Positions 54,301 through 61,616 of a stretch of DNA of 64,000 bases are shown piece by piece. The stretch covers positions 60,010 through 124,009 of the forward strand of contig JACCTH010000044.1 of NCBI GenBank assembly GCA_013812505.1, in the 5' to 3' direction. Under the pieces are notes generated by a model. That model worked only from the letters and a program-made list of their open reading frames with translations. It had not been told where the DNA came from and made no database searches. Position 1 is the stretch's first letter. Each line of letters opens with the position of its first letter. The translations under genes and the position numbers were made by a program. Source of the DNA: Acidimicrobiia bacterium. GTDB taxonomy: Bacteria; Actinomycetota; Acidimicrobiia; Spongiisociales; ZC4RG35.

Positions 54301-54484
54301 GGCCGACAAACGCGACGTTCTTGCCGTCCAGGGAAAACGACGGATACGCCTCCATCCCCGGGTTGGCAGTGAGACGATGGGCGTTGCCGCCGTCGATGGA
54401 CACGGTCCACAGATCGTCCTCGGAAACGAACACGATTTGCTCCCGATTGACTGTGGGATGTCGGTAGTACCCCTTGACCGTCAT
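51314..54484 (-). CDS. Tricorn-type protease (S41)
   Basis: 1056 residues. N-terminal beta-propeller repeats (about 1-330 and 330-640), e.g. GYYRHPTVNREQIVFVSEDD and PSFSLDGKNVAFVGRDEG. Then a tricorn C1 domain, a PDZ domain (LAAPGVELRPGDRIMAVDHQ) and the C2 catalytic domain. Catalytic residues as in archaeal tricorn: His in GELGTSHAYELGG and Ser949 in NEMAGSDGDIFSHVF. It trims peptides released by the proteasome or other proteases. No signal peptide, so cytoplasmic. ATGA-type overlap with the upstream hydrolase gene. Confidence 0.92.
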   Translation of the reverse strand: MTVKGYYRHPTVNREQIVFVSEDDLWTVSIDGGNAHRLTANPGMEAYPSFSLDGKNVAFVGRDEGQLDVYVMPAAGGPARRLTHFGADTRPVGWRKDGSALIVTSDYQQPFIAWGHLWEIPLEGAAVAKLLWGPAQGISFRPRGNGVVISRNSFDPARWKRYRGGRAGSVWVDRDGDGRFDVLVRLAGNMANPIWLGSRIYFLSDHEGVGNLYSVTPDGADLTRHTNHQDFYARFASSDGRRIVYQSGADLYLYEPQSNKSRRVPITLPSARPQRNRRFVPAALKKIESVSLQSAGHSLGLVFRGGAFSMPLWEGAPTRHGPISSARQRLAGWLADGDGLVMITDENGEDSIVIEDKGKRRVITGDFGRIRSIHPGPGNEFLALTNHRHELLVLAIENRSATRLVHRSEYGWISGVAWGPEIAGVRYLAFSAKTSRTTSNVFLYDMSRAESHRIGETVFEDWGPSFDPAGRYLSFLSVRSFEPIRDQHFHDYGFPRGVLAMLIPLDAGSPSPFATAHRVPRPPGAPTAEPDSGESGPKSLEPETLAARVVAFPFPAGDYSSLRLTRDKAFYLSRPLERATGFAVEEAPIGAKLESWDLASDKVETVAEGVIDYTLSADGRALAFRTQRQLRVVPVAWKDDRSGNDKAGRETGIVDLERIRAEIQPGAEWRQMFLEAWRLQRQHYWSETMGGIDWEEVRDRYLPLIERVATRAEFSDLLWEMQGELGTSHAYELGGDYRPVPVWSQGHLGADLVLDRTTWRIEHLPQGDSWDKTQASPLAAPGVELRPGDRIMAVDHQPVDAVVSPNARLVERGGRPVALTVRRGREKAKEVVVEALASERLLRYRDWVNGNREMVRDLSGGRSGYIHIPDMGPEGFAEFHRSWKEEVDRDGLVIDVRFNRGGNVSHLLLEKLLRERVGFRVTRWRAVYPIPDDSPLGPMVCVTNEMAGSDGDIFSHVFKMRGLGPLIGTRTWGGVIGIWPQQSLVDGTLTTQPEFHTWFNDLGYAIENYGATPDIEVVDLPDDYARGEDRQLTVAVAEVVARIEAHPPTPDFGDRR

Positions 54485-55623
54485 TGACTGACTTCGGCCA
54501 GGAAGCCGGTCACGGCTGCTTCGTAGCTAGCAGAGCCGACGTTCCAGGAGCGCACGTGTCCCGCGCCGGGGACGATCGAGATCCGGACCAGGTCGGGCCG
54601 GGCCGCCGCCAAATCCTGGCTGCTCTGCAACGGCACGGTTTCGTCCTCGGTGCCATGGATAACCAGGACCGGCACTTCGAGTTGTTCGGCCTCGGGCAGG
54701 TAATCGACGCTCTCCCAATCAACGCCGAAACGGAGCGTCGCGATTTGCTTGGCTGTCCACACCAGCGTTCCCGGAATTGGAAGACCGATGAACGGAAGTG
54801 ACCGCTGCGAAGCTCCCAAGTCCACAGTTTGTTCGAAGTCGATGTTCGGGCTGTCGACGATCACCGCCTTGACGACAGGATCAGGCTCGCGATAGAGATA
54901 CGAGAAGATATGGGAGGCGCCGGTCGAGTAGCCGACAAGGACCACTTGTTGGGCTCCCTCGGCCACCAACAGATCAACCGCGGCAGTGACGTCTTCCCAT
55001 TCAGTCTCGCCAAACCGGTAATAACCAGTAGGATCGGCCGGCGCGCCTTCATCGTTGCGATAGTCGATGACCAGTTGGGGATAGCCCTCCGCGGCGAGCG
55101 GACGCAGCAGCCGCAAAGCTTCGGTGCGGCTTGCCCCTAACCCGTGCACATGCAAAACCCACGTGTTCCCGGAGGCGAGCACCTGCCAGGCCTTGATCGG
55201 ACCGAGCGGGCTTTGATACTCGATCTCGGTGAAATCGATCCCGAAGGCAGCCGCAGGATCGCTCGGGAACGCGTAGCCATCAATTGTGGCCAGCATCCCC
55301 GCGGATGGAGCCTCCCCGCTCAGCCGTTGCATCTGCCGCACCACACTGCCATCGTCGGCGGTCGTGATTCCGGGTTGGAGCTGGCCGTACCCCGTCCGCC
55401 AGTCGAGGCCCACTACTCCGGGAGCGTCCAGCTCGGGTTCGGTGTCGGCCACCTCCTGCAATGTCAGCTCCGATCCGGAGATGGCGGCGATCACAACGTC
55501 TTGGGTAGCGGGCGTGTGATCAGCGACAAGGGCGTCTTTCTTCAGCTCCTCCGAGAAGTACCAGCCGCCTGCGAGATGAAAGAGGACGAACAGAAACAAG
55601 AGGACAGCAAGCAACTTCTTCAT
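54481..55623 (-). CDS. Membrane-anchored alpha/beta hydrolase
   Basis: 380 residues. N-terminal anchor MKKLLAVLLFLFVLFHLAGG with no clear cleavage site. The hydrolase fold has HVHGLGASRTEALRLLRPLA, nucleophile Ser in VLVGYSTGASHIF, Asp in IHGTEDETVPLQSS and His in PGAGHVRSW, a full triad. Substrate unknown. It lies between the CBS gene (abutting, no gap) and the tricorn protease gene (overlap of 4 nt), so all three are probably one transcript. Confidence 0.85.
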   Translation of the reverse strand: MKKLLAVLLFLFVLFHLAGGWYFSEELKKDALVADHTPATQDVVIAAISGSELTLQEVADTEPELDAPGVVGLDWRTGYGQLQPGITTADDGSVVRQMQRLSGEAPSAGMLATIDGYAFPSDPAAAFGIDFTEIEYQSPLGPIKAWQVLASGNTWVLHVHGLGASRTEALRLLRPLAAEGYPQLVIDYRNDEGAPADPTGYYRFGETEWEDVTAAVDLLVAEGAQQVVLVGYSTGASHIFSYLYREPDPVVKAVIVDSPNIDFEQTVDLGASQRSLPFIGLPIPGTLVWTAKQIATLRFGVDWESVDYLPEAEQLEVPVLVIHGTEDETVPLQSSQDLAAARPDLVRISIVPGAGHVRSWNVGSASYEAAVTGFLAEVSQ

Positions 55624-56574
55624 CTAGCGCGAACTTGCTCCGGTGAGGTGGTACGTACCGATCATATGGCCGTCTTCATCCACCACCGGCCAGGGTCCGT
55701 CCTCACCCAAGCGGGCCGCCGCTTCGACCAACGACATCTCCGGGGTGAGCGCCCGGGGCGCTTCCATCAGCAAGTCGACGGTGGCGCTGTTGGGAGCGGT
55801 CCGCAGCTTCTCTTGGTCGACAAGTCCCACCAGCTTGCCCGCATCGACTACGGCCAGGCGTTGGTCGTGATGGAGTAGCCGCCCGTCAGCAGCGAGGTGC
55901 AAAGGGCTGACAAAGACTGGCTCCTCCATGACTTGGAATACACGCGCCGGCGCCGCCCGGACGATGACGGCGCCGCCCTTGGCCGAGGCCCGCAGGCGGG
56001 CCCCGGCGCCGAAACGCATCCTCGACAACAACGAGCCGCCCGCTTCCCCCATGACGAGCAGCGACCCCTCCGGAAGGTTTTGAACGAAGTCGACAGGATC
56101 GGTTGCCGCCACCGAGAGTTGCTTCGCCGCGGGGGCCCACTCCCCAAGTCGCGCCACGATCTCATCAGTGACCGTCGCCGGAGTGTCTCCGTAAGCGGCG
56201 CTGGCGATGATCAAGTCCGTCTCGAGGCGGTGAGCGAGGTGATCGGAGAGTTTGACGTTGAACTCCGAGTGTGGTCCGCCGGCGACCGCCGCCACTACGG
56301 TCGTGATCGCCTTGCGGTCAAAGTCGATCGGCGCGGCGACATGGATCAGGCTGAAGCTTGCCGGCAGCTTGCGAGCGACAAGAACATCAGCCCGGGCACC
56401 GACGCAGGCATCGTCGAGGTCGCCGGTGACACGAGTCGCAGTAGCCGAAAGAAGCTCGGCCAGCTCCGCACAACCCTTGCCCCGGGTGTAGACCACGGCG
56501 GGGTCCCGGTGCGGTGACAGAGGATCAGCCCGCCAGATCAGGCGCACACCGTCATGGGCGAGAGTGTGCCACAA
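55624..56574 (-). CDS. USP-like and CBS-domain protein, unknown function
   Basis: 316 residues from a TTG at 56574; a GTG about ten codons later is an alternative start. The N-terminal 200 residues have an alpha/beta pattern reminiscent of universal stress proteins (FSLIHVAAPIDFDRKAITTV; GSLLVMGEAGGSLLSRMRFG). The C-terminal 110 residues look like a CBS pair (LAVVDAGKLVGLVDQEKL; PWPVVDEDGHMIGTYHL). CBS domains often bind adenine nucleotides. It abuts the hydrolase gene directly. Function is inferred only at domain level. Confidence 0.65.
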   Translation of the reverse strand: MWHTLAHDGVRLIWRADPLSPHRDPAVVYTRGKGCAELAELLSATATRVTGDLDDACVGARADVLVARKLPASFSLIHVAAPIDFDRKAITTVVAAVAGGPHSEFNVKLSDHLAHRLETDLIIASAAYGDTPATVTDEIVARLGEWAPAAKQLSVAATDPVDFVQNLPEGSLLVMGEAGGSLLSRMRFGAGARLRASAKGGAVIVRAAPARVFQVMEEPVFVSPLHLAADGRLLHHDQRLAVVDAGKLVGLVDQEKLRTAPNSATVDLLMEAPRALTPEMSLVEAAARLGEDGPWPVVDEDGHMIGTYHLTGASSR

Positions 56575-56621
56575 ACTGGCGATTTAGTGGTCTATTGCAT
56601 CGCTGGGGCCTGCCACCATAA

Positions 56622-57737
56622 GTGGCGATGGAAATCGGTTGCCTAGAAGAGCTCGAGCCAGGCGAGCGGCGAGTTGCATTGACCCCTGATGTTGTCAAAA
56701 AGCTGGTCGCGGCCTCGCATCAGGTCATCGTGGAGCGTGGCGCCGGGACCGAAGCCGGGTTCCTCGACTCGGCCTACGAGGCAGTCGGGGGCCAGGTTGC
56801 CGAGCGCGGAAAGGCGCTAGGAGCGGAGATCGTGGCAACGGTTAACTGCCCCGATCCTGAGCAATTGGGCGCCGGACAAACCCTGGTCGGCCTGTTGCGT
56901 CCCTACGAGAATCCACGCCCGTTGGCTGCGCTGGCCCAGCGAGGGGTGAGCTCGATTGCTTTCGAGTTGATCCCCCGCACCACCCGAGCCCAGTCGATGG
57001 ACGCGCTGTCGTCGCAAGCGACTGTCGCCGGCTATCAAGCCGCACTCGAGGCCGCCATGGCCTGCAATCGCTTCTTTCCGATGCTGACCACCGCCGCCGG
57101 GACGATTCCTCCAGCCCGCGCCTTAGTCCTCGGCGCCGGCGTGGCGGGGCTGCAAGCGATCGCTACTTGCCGCCGGCTGGGGGCGGCCGTTTCCGGCTTC
57201 GATGTCCGCTCGGCCGCCGCCGAGCAAGTCAAATCGTTGGGTGCCAACTTCATCGAAGTCGAGATGACGCCACAGGATGCGGCCCAGAGCGGGGGCTATG
57301 CGACCGAGCTTGAAGCAGACGCTGAGCGGCGAGTTTTGGCAGGCTTGGCAGGACCGGTGCAGGCAGCCGACATCGTCATCAGCACCGCTGCCATCCCCGG
57401 CCGGCCAGCGCCGCTCCTCATCACCAAGTCGATGGTCGAATCGATGCGCCCCGGTTCGGTCGTTGTCGACGTGGCAGCCTCGACCGGTGGCAACTGCGAG
57501 CTGACTCGACCGGGCGAGTTCATCGAGCACAACGGGGTAGCCGTCATCGGCTTCACCGACTTTGCCAGTCGCAAGCCGCACGACGCGAGCCAGATGTATG
57601 CCCGCAATGTCCTGGCCTTGCTCGGCCTTCTCAATCAAGGCGGAGAGATCAACCTGGACGACGACATCCTCGATGCGGCCACAGTCACCCACGCCGGCGA
57701 GGTACGCAACGAGCGGGTCCGCGCCCTTCTCGCCTAG
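56622..57737 (+). CDS. pntA: NAD(P) transhydrogenase alpha subunit part 1 (lone)
   Basis: 371 residues from GTG 56622 or ATG 56628. AlaDH/PNT N-terminal domain (EELEPGERRVALTPDVVKKL) and NAD-binding domain (ARALVLGAGVAGLQAIATCR; GFDVRSAAAEQVKSLGANF). This is the soluble dI part of proton-translocating transhydrogenase, which normally needs membrane parts PntAB and PntB. Neither follows: the next gene is a nitroreductase starting at GTG 57737 on the last base of the stop. Either the partners lie elsewhere or the protein has another role. Confidence 0.85.
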   Translation: MAMEIGCLEELEPGERRVALTPDVVKKLVAASHQVIVERGAGTEAGFLDSAYEAVGGQVAERGKALGAEIVATVNCPDPEQLGAGQTLVGLLRPYENPRPLAALAQRGVSSIAFELIPRTTRAQSMDALSSQATVAGYQAALEAAMACNRFFPMLTTAAGTIPPARALVLGAGVAGLQAIATCRRLGAAVSGFDVRSAAAEQVKSLGANFIEVEMTPQDAAQSGGYATELEADAERRVLAGLAGPVQAADIVISTAAIPGRPAPLLITKSMVESMRPGSVVVDVAASTGGNCELTRPGEFIEHNGVAVIGFTDFASRKPHDASQMYARNVLALLGLLNQGGEINLDDDILDAATVTHAGEVRNERVRALLA

Positions 57738-58333
57738 TGGAGTTCCAAGAGGTCCTCGCCCGGCGGCGGATGGTGCGGAACTATCTCGCAGAAGCGGTGG
57801 ACGACGAAGCCCTCGAGAGGATCATTGCCGCGGCTCGGAAGGCGCCTTCAGCAGGCTTTAGCCAGGGCCAGTCGATGTTGGTCGTGCGTTCCGAGTCGAC
57901 TCGAAGGGCGATCGCGCAGCTGGCCGGCGAAGACGAGTACGTCGCCGATGGTTTCGACCCGTGGATCTCGGGCGCCCCGGTGCATGTCGTCGTGTGCGTC
58001 TCCGAGGAGGCCTATCACGATCGTTATCGCGAGGCCGACAAGACCGACCCCGAAGGCAGTGAGATCGAATGGCCGATCCCCTACTGGTGGGTCGACGCCG
58101 GTGCGACAATGATGCTCCTCTTGCTGGCGGCCGTCGACGAAGGTCTCGCCGCTGGGTTTCTTGGCGTCCATTCGGTCCCCGGGCTGCGTGAGCTGCTTTC
58201 AATCCCGGAGGCGGTGACGCCAATTGGGGTCGTGACGATCGGCCATCCGGCTCCTGATCGTCGCTCGGGATCGCTGCAGCGTGGCTGGAAATCCGCCGCG
58301 GCAGTCGTCCATCGGGAGAAGTGGCAGCCCTGA
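57737..58333 (+). CDS. Nitroreductase-family flavoprotein
   Basis: 198 residues from a GTG overlapping the pntA stop. FMN-binding fold: EVLARRRMVRNYLAEAVDDE at the start (R-R-M-V-R-x-Y/F), ARKAPSAGFSQGQSMLVVRS, and LLAAVDEGLAAGFLGVHSVP. Closest in appearance to the small nitroreductase-like group; substrate unknown. Its end overlaps the methyltransferase gene by 13 bp. Confidence 0.85.
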   Translation: MEFQEVLARRRMVRNYLAEAVDDEALERIIAAARKAPSAGFSQGQSMLVVRSESTRRAIAQLAGEDEYVADGFDPWISGAPVHVVVCVSEEAYHDRYREADKTDPEGSEIEWPIPYWWVDAGATMMLLLLAAVDEGLAAGFLGVHSVPGLRELLSIPEAVTPIGVVTIGHPAPDRRSGSLQRGWKSAAAVVHREKWQP

Positions 58334-59073
58334 TCACCTCGGCCTCGAATCCCGAGATTCGAGCGCTGGCTGCGCTCCACAAAAGGTCCGTTCGTAAGGA
58401 CACCGGGACTTTTCTCATCGAGGGCCGGCGAGAGATCGAACGGGCCCTCGCTGCCAGTCTGCAGCTGGTGAAGATCGTTCGCCGGGAAGGTACCGAGCCT
58501 CTCGACATGGGAGTCGACGAGCTGGAGGTCGGTCCGAGCGCCTTCGAGAAGATTGCCTACGGGAGGGACGGTCTGGTGGCGGTCGCCAAGACCCCCCGCT
58601 TTGCGTTATCTGATTGGTCGCCTCCGGATTTGGTGCTGGTGGCGGTGGCGATCGAAAAGCCCGGCAATCTCGGGGCCATGCTCCGCACTTGCGACGCCGC
58701 TGGAGCCGGCCTGCTCGTCGTCGACCAGGTCACCGATCTCACTAACCCCAACACCGTGCGCGCCTCGACCGGCGCTCTGTTCAATGTTCCGATCGCGGTG
58801 GCGGCGAGTGACGACGCGATCGCCTGGCTAGCGGCGTCCTTGTATCGGGTGGTCACCACCACAGTCGCCGGAGGGATGCCGCCCTGGGAAATCGACTTGA
58901 CCGGGCGCGTAGCGATCGCCATTGGCAGCGAAGATCGTGGGCTGAGCGACCCTTGGCTCGCTGACAGTTTTGATCGAGTAACCCTTCCCCAGCCGGGTGA
59001 AGTCGACTCGCTCAATGCCTCGGTGACTGTCGGGGTTCTTCTCTACGAGTCGCTTCGGCAACGCACGGCTTAG
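58321..59073 (+). CDS. SpoU/TrmH-family RNA 2'-O-methyltransferase
   Basis: 250 residues from a GTG at 58321. N-terminal substrate-binding domain (SASNPEIRALAALHKRSVRK; GTFLIEGRREIERALAA). SPOUT domain motifs: AIEKPGNLGAMLRTCDAAGA (motif 1), IAIGSEDRGLSD (motif 2) and LPQPGEVDSLNASVTVGVLL (motif 3). It methylates ribose in rRNA or tRNA; the target (RlmB-like or TsnR-like) is not decided by sequence. Confidence 0.9.
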   Translation: MAALITSASNPEIRALAALHKRSVRKDTGTFLIEGRREIERALAASLQLVKIVRREGTEPLDMGVDELEVGPSAFEKIAYGRDGLVAVAKTPRFALSDWSPPDLVLVAVAIEKPGNLGAMLRTCDAAGAGLLVVDQVTDLTNPNTVRASTGALFNVPIAVAASDDAIAWLAASLYRVVTTTVAGGMPPWEIDLTGRVAIAIGSEDRGLSDPWLADSFDRVTLPQPGEVDSLNASVTVGVLLYESLRQRTA

Positions 59074-59109
59074 TCACACGGCGTGCGTGCCTGCCTGCGA
59101 TGAGCACAG

Positions 59110-59259
59110 TCAATCGAGCGCTGGGGTCCCCGCGCAATCGGCGTGCCCGCATCCACAGTCCATTGGGCCATGGTCGGAGCCATGCTCGCGGCAGAAATCG
59201 CTGCAGTACTCATCGCCCTCCGCAGCTAGGCAAGTGCATCCATCATGCGGACAATCCAT
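59110..59259 (-). CDS. Prokaryotic metallothionein (SmtA/BmtA-like)
   Basis: 49 residues from the ATG at 59259, with AGGAG six bases upstream. The protein has eight Cys (3, 8, 10, 19, 23, 35, 37, 42) and four His in 49 residues: MDCPHDGCTCLAAEGDEYCS then DFCREHGSDHGPMDCGCGHA. The C-x-C pair, Y-C-S-x-x-C and C-G-C-G-H-A-x-C arrangement is that of bacterial metallothioneins, which bind Zn, Cd or Cu in a four-metal cluster. No regulator gene is adjacent. It is shorter than the cut-off used by many gene finders. Confidence 0.8.
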   Translation of the reverse strand: MDCPHDGCTCLAAEGDEYCSDFCREHGSDHGPMDCGCGHADCAGTPALD

Positions 59260-59354
59260 AACAAACTCCTGAGATAGGTTCTCTCTGACTTACCCAGTCG
59301 TGGTGGAGATCGAAACAGCGGACCAAACTCAAGGGGCGGAAGCGGTAATCGCCG

Positions 59355-60463
59355 CTAGCTGGTGTCGGGTGGGGAGTGGTTGGGCCAGATGAGTTTGCGG
59401 CGGTGGGTCGGCGATTCGGGGTCGATGATCATGCCCCGTTGGTGGATAGCGACGTGATGGTGATACCAACAGAGGCTGATCAGGTTGGCGGGGTGATGGT
59501 CACCGCCGTGTTGACGTTCTCGGAGGTGGTGGGGTTGGACCCGGTAACGGCTCCGGCAGCCTTCGATCGCACAGCCGTCTTGGTCCCGCCATTTCACATA
59601 GCTGCGGATCGCCGGGGGGATGGTGTCGGAGAGGTCGGTGTAGGAGATGGGATGGGTTTCGGCACAGTTGATCACTCGGACTTTGCCGCCACAGAGGATC
59701 TCGCCCAAGGTGTTGGGTCCGTTTCTCCCCCCGGAGGGGGGAGTACCCGAGCGCAGCGAAGGGGAGGGGGGCGTTCTATTGACCGGCGAGGAGTGGTCTC
59801 ACTCCAACCCACTCGAAAAGGAACAGCCTCTCGCGGGGGCAAGAAAACCCCCCCTCGTCCGCCTCCTTCGTCGGCGGCCACTCCCCCCTTCGGGGGGAGA
59901 AACGGCGTTCAACACCACTTGGCCGTCGGGGCCGGGGAGCTGTCCCCAGAGTTTGAAGACCGATTCGTCCAACGAGGGCTGGCAGACCAGATAGCGCCAG
60001 TCATGGTCGAAGGCTTCGGTGTCGGCGTCGAGGCGGCGAGTCTTCTCCAAGAGGCCGTAAAGCCGACCCAACGAAAAGGTGTCGGCGGTGTCCAGCAGCT
60101 GTCGGCGGGGAGACCGGCGGCGGCCAACTTCGAAACCGCCGCCGCCCGGTCGATTCCCCACTCCCCGGCCAACATCTTCTGGCGGATCTCGGGGAGCTCG
60201 GTGCGGGCGGCGGTCAGCAGCCGGGACGCAGCCTGCGGGGACAAGTCGAGGGTGGCGGAGACCCAGTCGGCCATGGTCCGCGCCCCCTCCGCCTGGGCCA
60301 CCTGATGCTGGTCGAGTTGGGCCAACAGTTCGGCTTGCCGGCCCCGCAACCGGCGGATATGGGCCTCGATCCGGCGGACCTCCGACTCGGCGAAATCGAC
60401 CGCATCCAAATCAGAGAAACCATCCGACTCCAACAAAACATTCCCACTCACCATGCAGACCAA
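59355..60463 (-). pseudogene. DUF222/13E12-type HNH endonuclease, disrupted
   Basis: The N-terminal DUF222 part starts about 60454-60463 (LLESDGFSDLDAVDFAESEV; WVSATLDLSPQAASRLLTAA). A one-base frameshift near 60095 moves the frame at AAGLPADS to LLDTADTFSLGRLYGLLEKT. The protein then runs into a GC-rich repeat element (59722-59902), where NAV is followed by junk. The C-terminal HNH domain resumes at NTLGEILCGGKVRVIN (near 59714) and ends at 59355 with HHLRERQHGGDHHPANLISL. About 100 residues expected between the halves are missing. Clearly dead. Confidence 0.87.
59722..59902. repeat. GC-rich inverted-repeat element, copy 2, inside a gene
   Basis: 181 bp bounded by TTTCTCCCCCC and GGGGGGAGAAA. 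Each end can fold: CTCCCCCC-GGA-GGGGGGAG (59725-59743) and CTCCCCCC-TTC-GGGGGGAG (59881-59899). Subterminal blocks match the other copy (11393-11593) in reverse orientation. It has no coding capacity and interrupts the DUF222-HNH pseudogene. The flanks show no clear target-site duplication. Confidence 0.8.
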
Positions 60464-60478
60464 TATGACGGGAGGGGT

Positions 60479-60501
60479 GTGACAGAAACGCGTTCTGACA
60501 C
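60479..60501. other. Inverted repeat between two leftward genes
   Basis: GTGACAGAA (60479-60487) and TTCTGACAC (60493-60501) around ACGCG, one mismatch. It lies upstream of the DUF222 start and 50 bases past the methyltransferase stop; an A-rich run follows at 60507-60519. It may be an operator or part of a terminator. Confidence 0.35.
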
Positions 60502-60550
60502 CAAGATTTTAAAAAAAATGCCGGAAAAATCTGTTATCGACCGACCGCGC

Positions 60551-61162
60551 TCACCCGCGGCGAGCAATCACCGTCCGCCACACGAGTCCTGATCGATCTG
60601 ACGTGATCTCAAAGCCGTGCGAACGTACGAGTCCGAGCATCAAGTCCGTGGGATGAACGTATGCCCGAAACGGTTCCCGGCGCAATCGCATCACTTGATT
60701 GCCCAAACCGACCATGGCTTTCACCCACGATCTGTCGATCGGAAAAGTCAACCCAAGCATCCGATTGGCTTTGGAAAGGGCTGCTTCGAGCATCGCGCGC
60801 CAATCCGGATAGCAACAGACCACCCGATGCAAGATCACTGCGTCGGCCCGGGCGAGATTGCGACCTTCGCTGACAAAGTCGCCGATTATTCGCTCGACCC
60901 GGCCCTCGAGTCCTAGCTCCCCAATCAGCTTCCGGGCCTTGGTTTCCCAGTTTCTCGACAGTTCCACATTGAGAGCCGTCGTCGCTTCGCCGTTTCTAAG
61001 CAGCGTCAGGTGAATTTGACCGACACCACCGCCAACCTCAAGGACTGAGCCTTTGAGAGGGCTCGATTTGGAAATCGCCGTCGCTAGGTCGAGCGCTGTG
61101 CCAGTGAGGCCGCGCCGGCGAAACTTCTTTGCGGCGGCCGCGGCACCCTTTGTGGTGAACAT
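60551..61162 (-). CDS. Class I SAM-dependent methyltransferase
   Basis: 203 residues. SAM-binding motif I is GSVLEVGGGVGQIHLTLLRN, an acidic residue closes strand 2 (ALNVELSRNWETKA), motif II-like ERIIGDFV, and ADAVILHRVVCCYPDWRAML is the post-strand-4 region typical of small methyltransferases. The substrate is unknown. It begins after 130 bp with no clear promoter and ends 50 bp before an inverted repeat. Confidence 0.82.
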   Translation of the reverse strand: MFTTKGAAAAAKKFRRRGLTGTALDLATAISKSSPLKGSVLEVGGGVGQIHLTLLRNGEATTALNVELSRNWETKARKLIGELGLEGRVERIIGDFVSEGRNLARADAVILHRVVCCYPDWRAMLEAALSKANRMLGLTFPIDRSWVKAMVGLGNQVMRLRREPFRAYVHPTDLMLGLVRSHGFEITSDRSGLVWRTVIARRG

Positions 61163-61288
61163 CGAGTCATAGGCATCGCTGTTGCAACAACCCGGAATTG
61201 ACTCACTCCTTGTCGGAACCGAGCGTAGGTCCTCCCAGGAGCTCGCAAAAACAGCTGATCACTGGGATCGGTTTAAACGGACCCGGAC

Positions 61289-61534
61289 ATGGCGTCGGTT
61301 TGCATGGTCTATTGGACGGTTGGCACCATTTCCCTCGGGACAGGTCTCACGGCGCCGGAACAGGGAACAAAGTTGTTCAACTTTCTAGCGACCCTTGATC
61401 GAGAGTGGATACGGCTGATCCTGGTAGTCGTCGGTCTGCTTTTCATGTTTCTCGCCATCCGTTCGTGGCCCAAAGCGTTTGACCCTGAGGAATGGTTAGG
61501 CACCTACGGCGGACAATTGGTGAGGAAAAACTAA
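61289..61534 (+). CDS. Small single-helix membrane protein, uncertain
   Basis: 81 residues from ATG 61289; ATG 61304 is equally possible. One convincing membrane segment, WIRLILVVVGLLFMFLAIRS, with a charged C-terminus (KAFDPEEWLGTYGGQLVRKN). No strong ribosome site and no known family. The 126 bp upstream contain no other feature that I recognise. Kept because hydrophobicity and codon pattern look genuine. Confidence 0.4.
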   Translation: MASVCMVYWTVGTISLGTGLTAPEQGTKLFNFLATLDREWIRLILVVVGLLFMFLAIRSWPKAFDPEEWLGTYGGQLVRKN

Positions 61535-61581
61535 CGGCCCCGAACCGACCCGACTGGTCAAAGTGATCATCCCCTAAAACC

Positions 61582-61610
61582 TTGGATCGAACGAATGTTC
61601 GGTCTAGGGT
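61582..61610 (+). promoter_or_regulatory. SOS promoter with LexA box
   Basis: TTGGAT (-35, 61582-61587), a 17-bp spacer and TAGGGT (-10, 61605-61610). The spacer contains CGAACGAATGTTCG (61588-61601), a perfectly symmetrical match to the Gram-positive LexA operator CGAACnnnnGTTCG. Transcription would start near 61617, the A of the downstream ATG, so the mRNA would be leaderless. Confidence 0.75.
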
Positions 61611-61616
61611 CGAGGG

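Noticed and set aside
61182..61398. Two overlapping 66-68 codon plus-strand frames upstream of the small membrane protein
   Set aside because: Translations lack hydrophobic pattern or motifs and have no ribosome site; the frame starting at 61289 is better.
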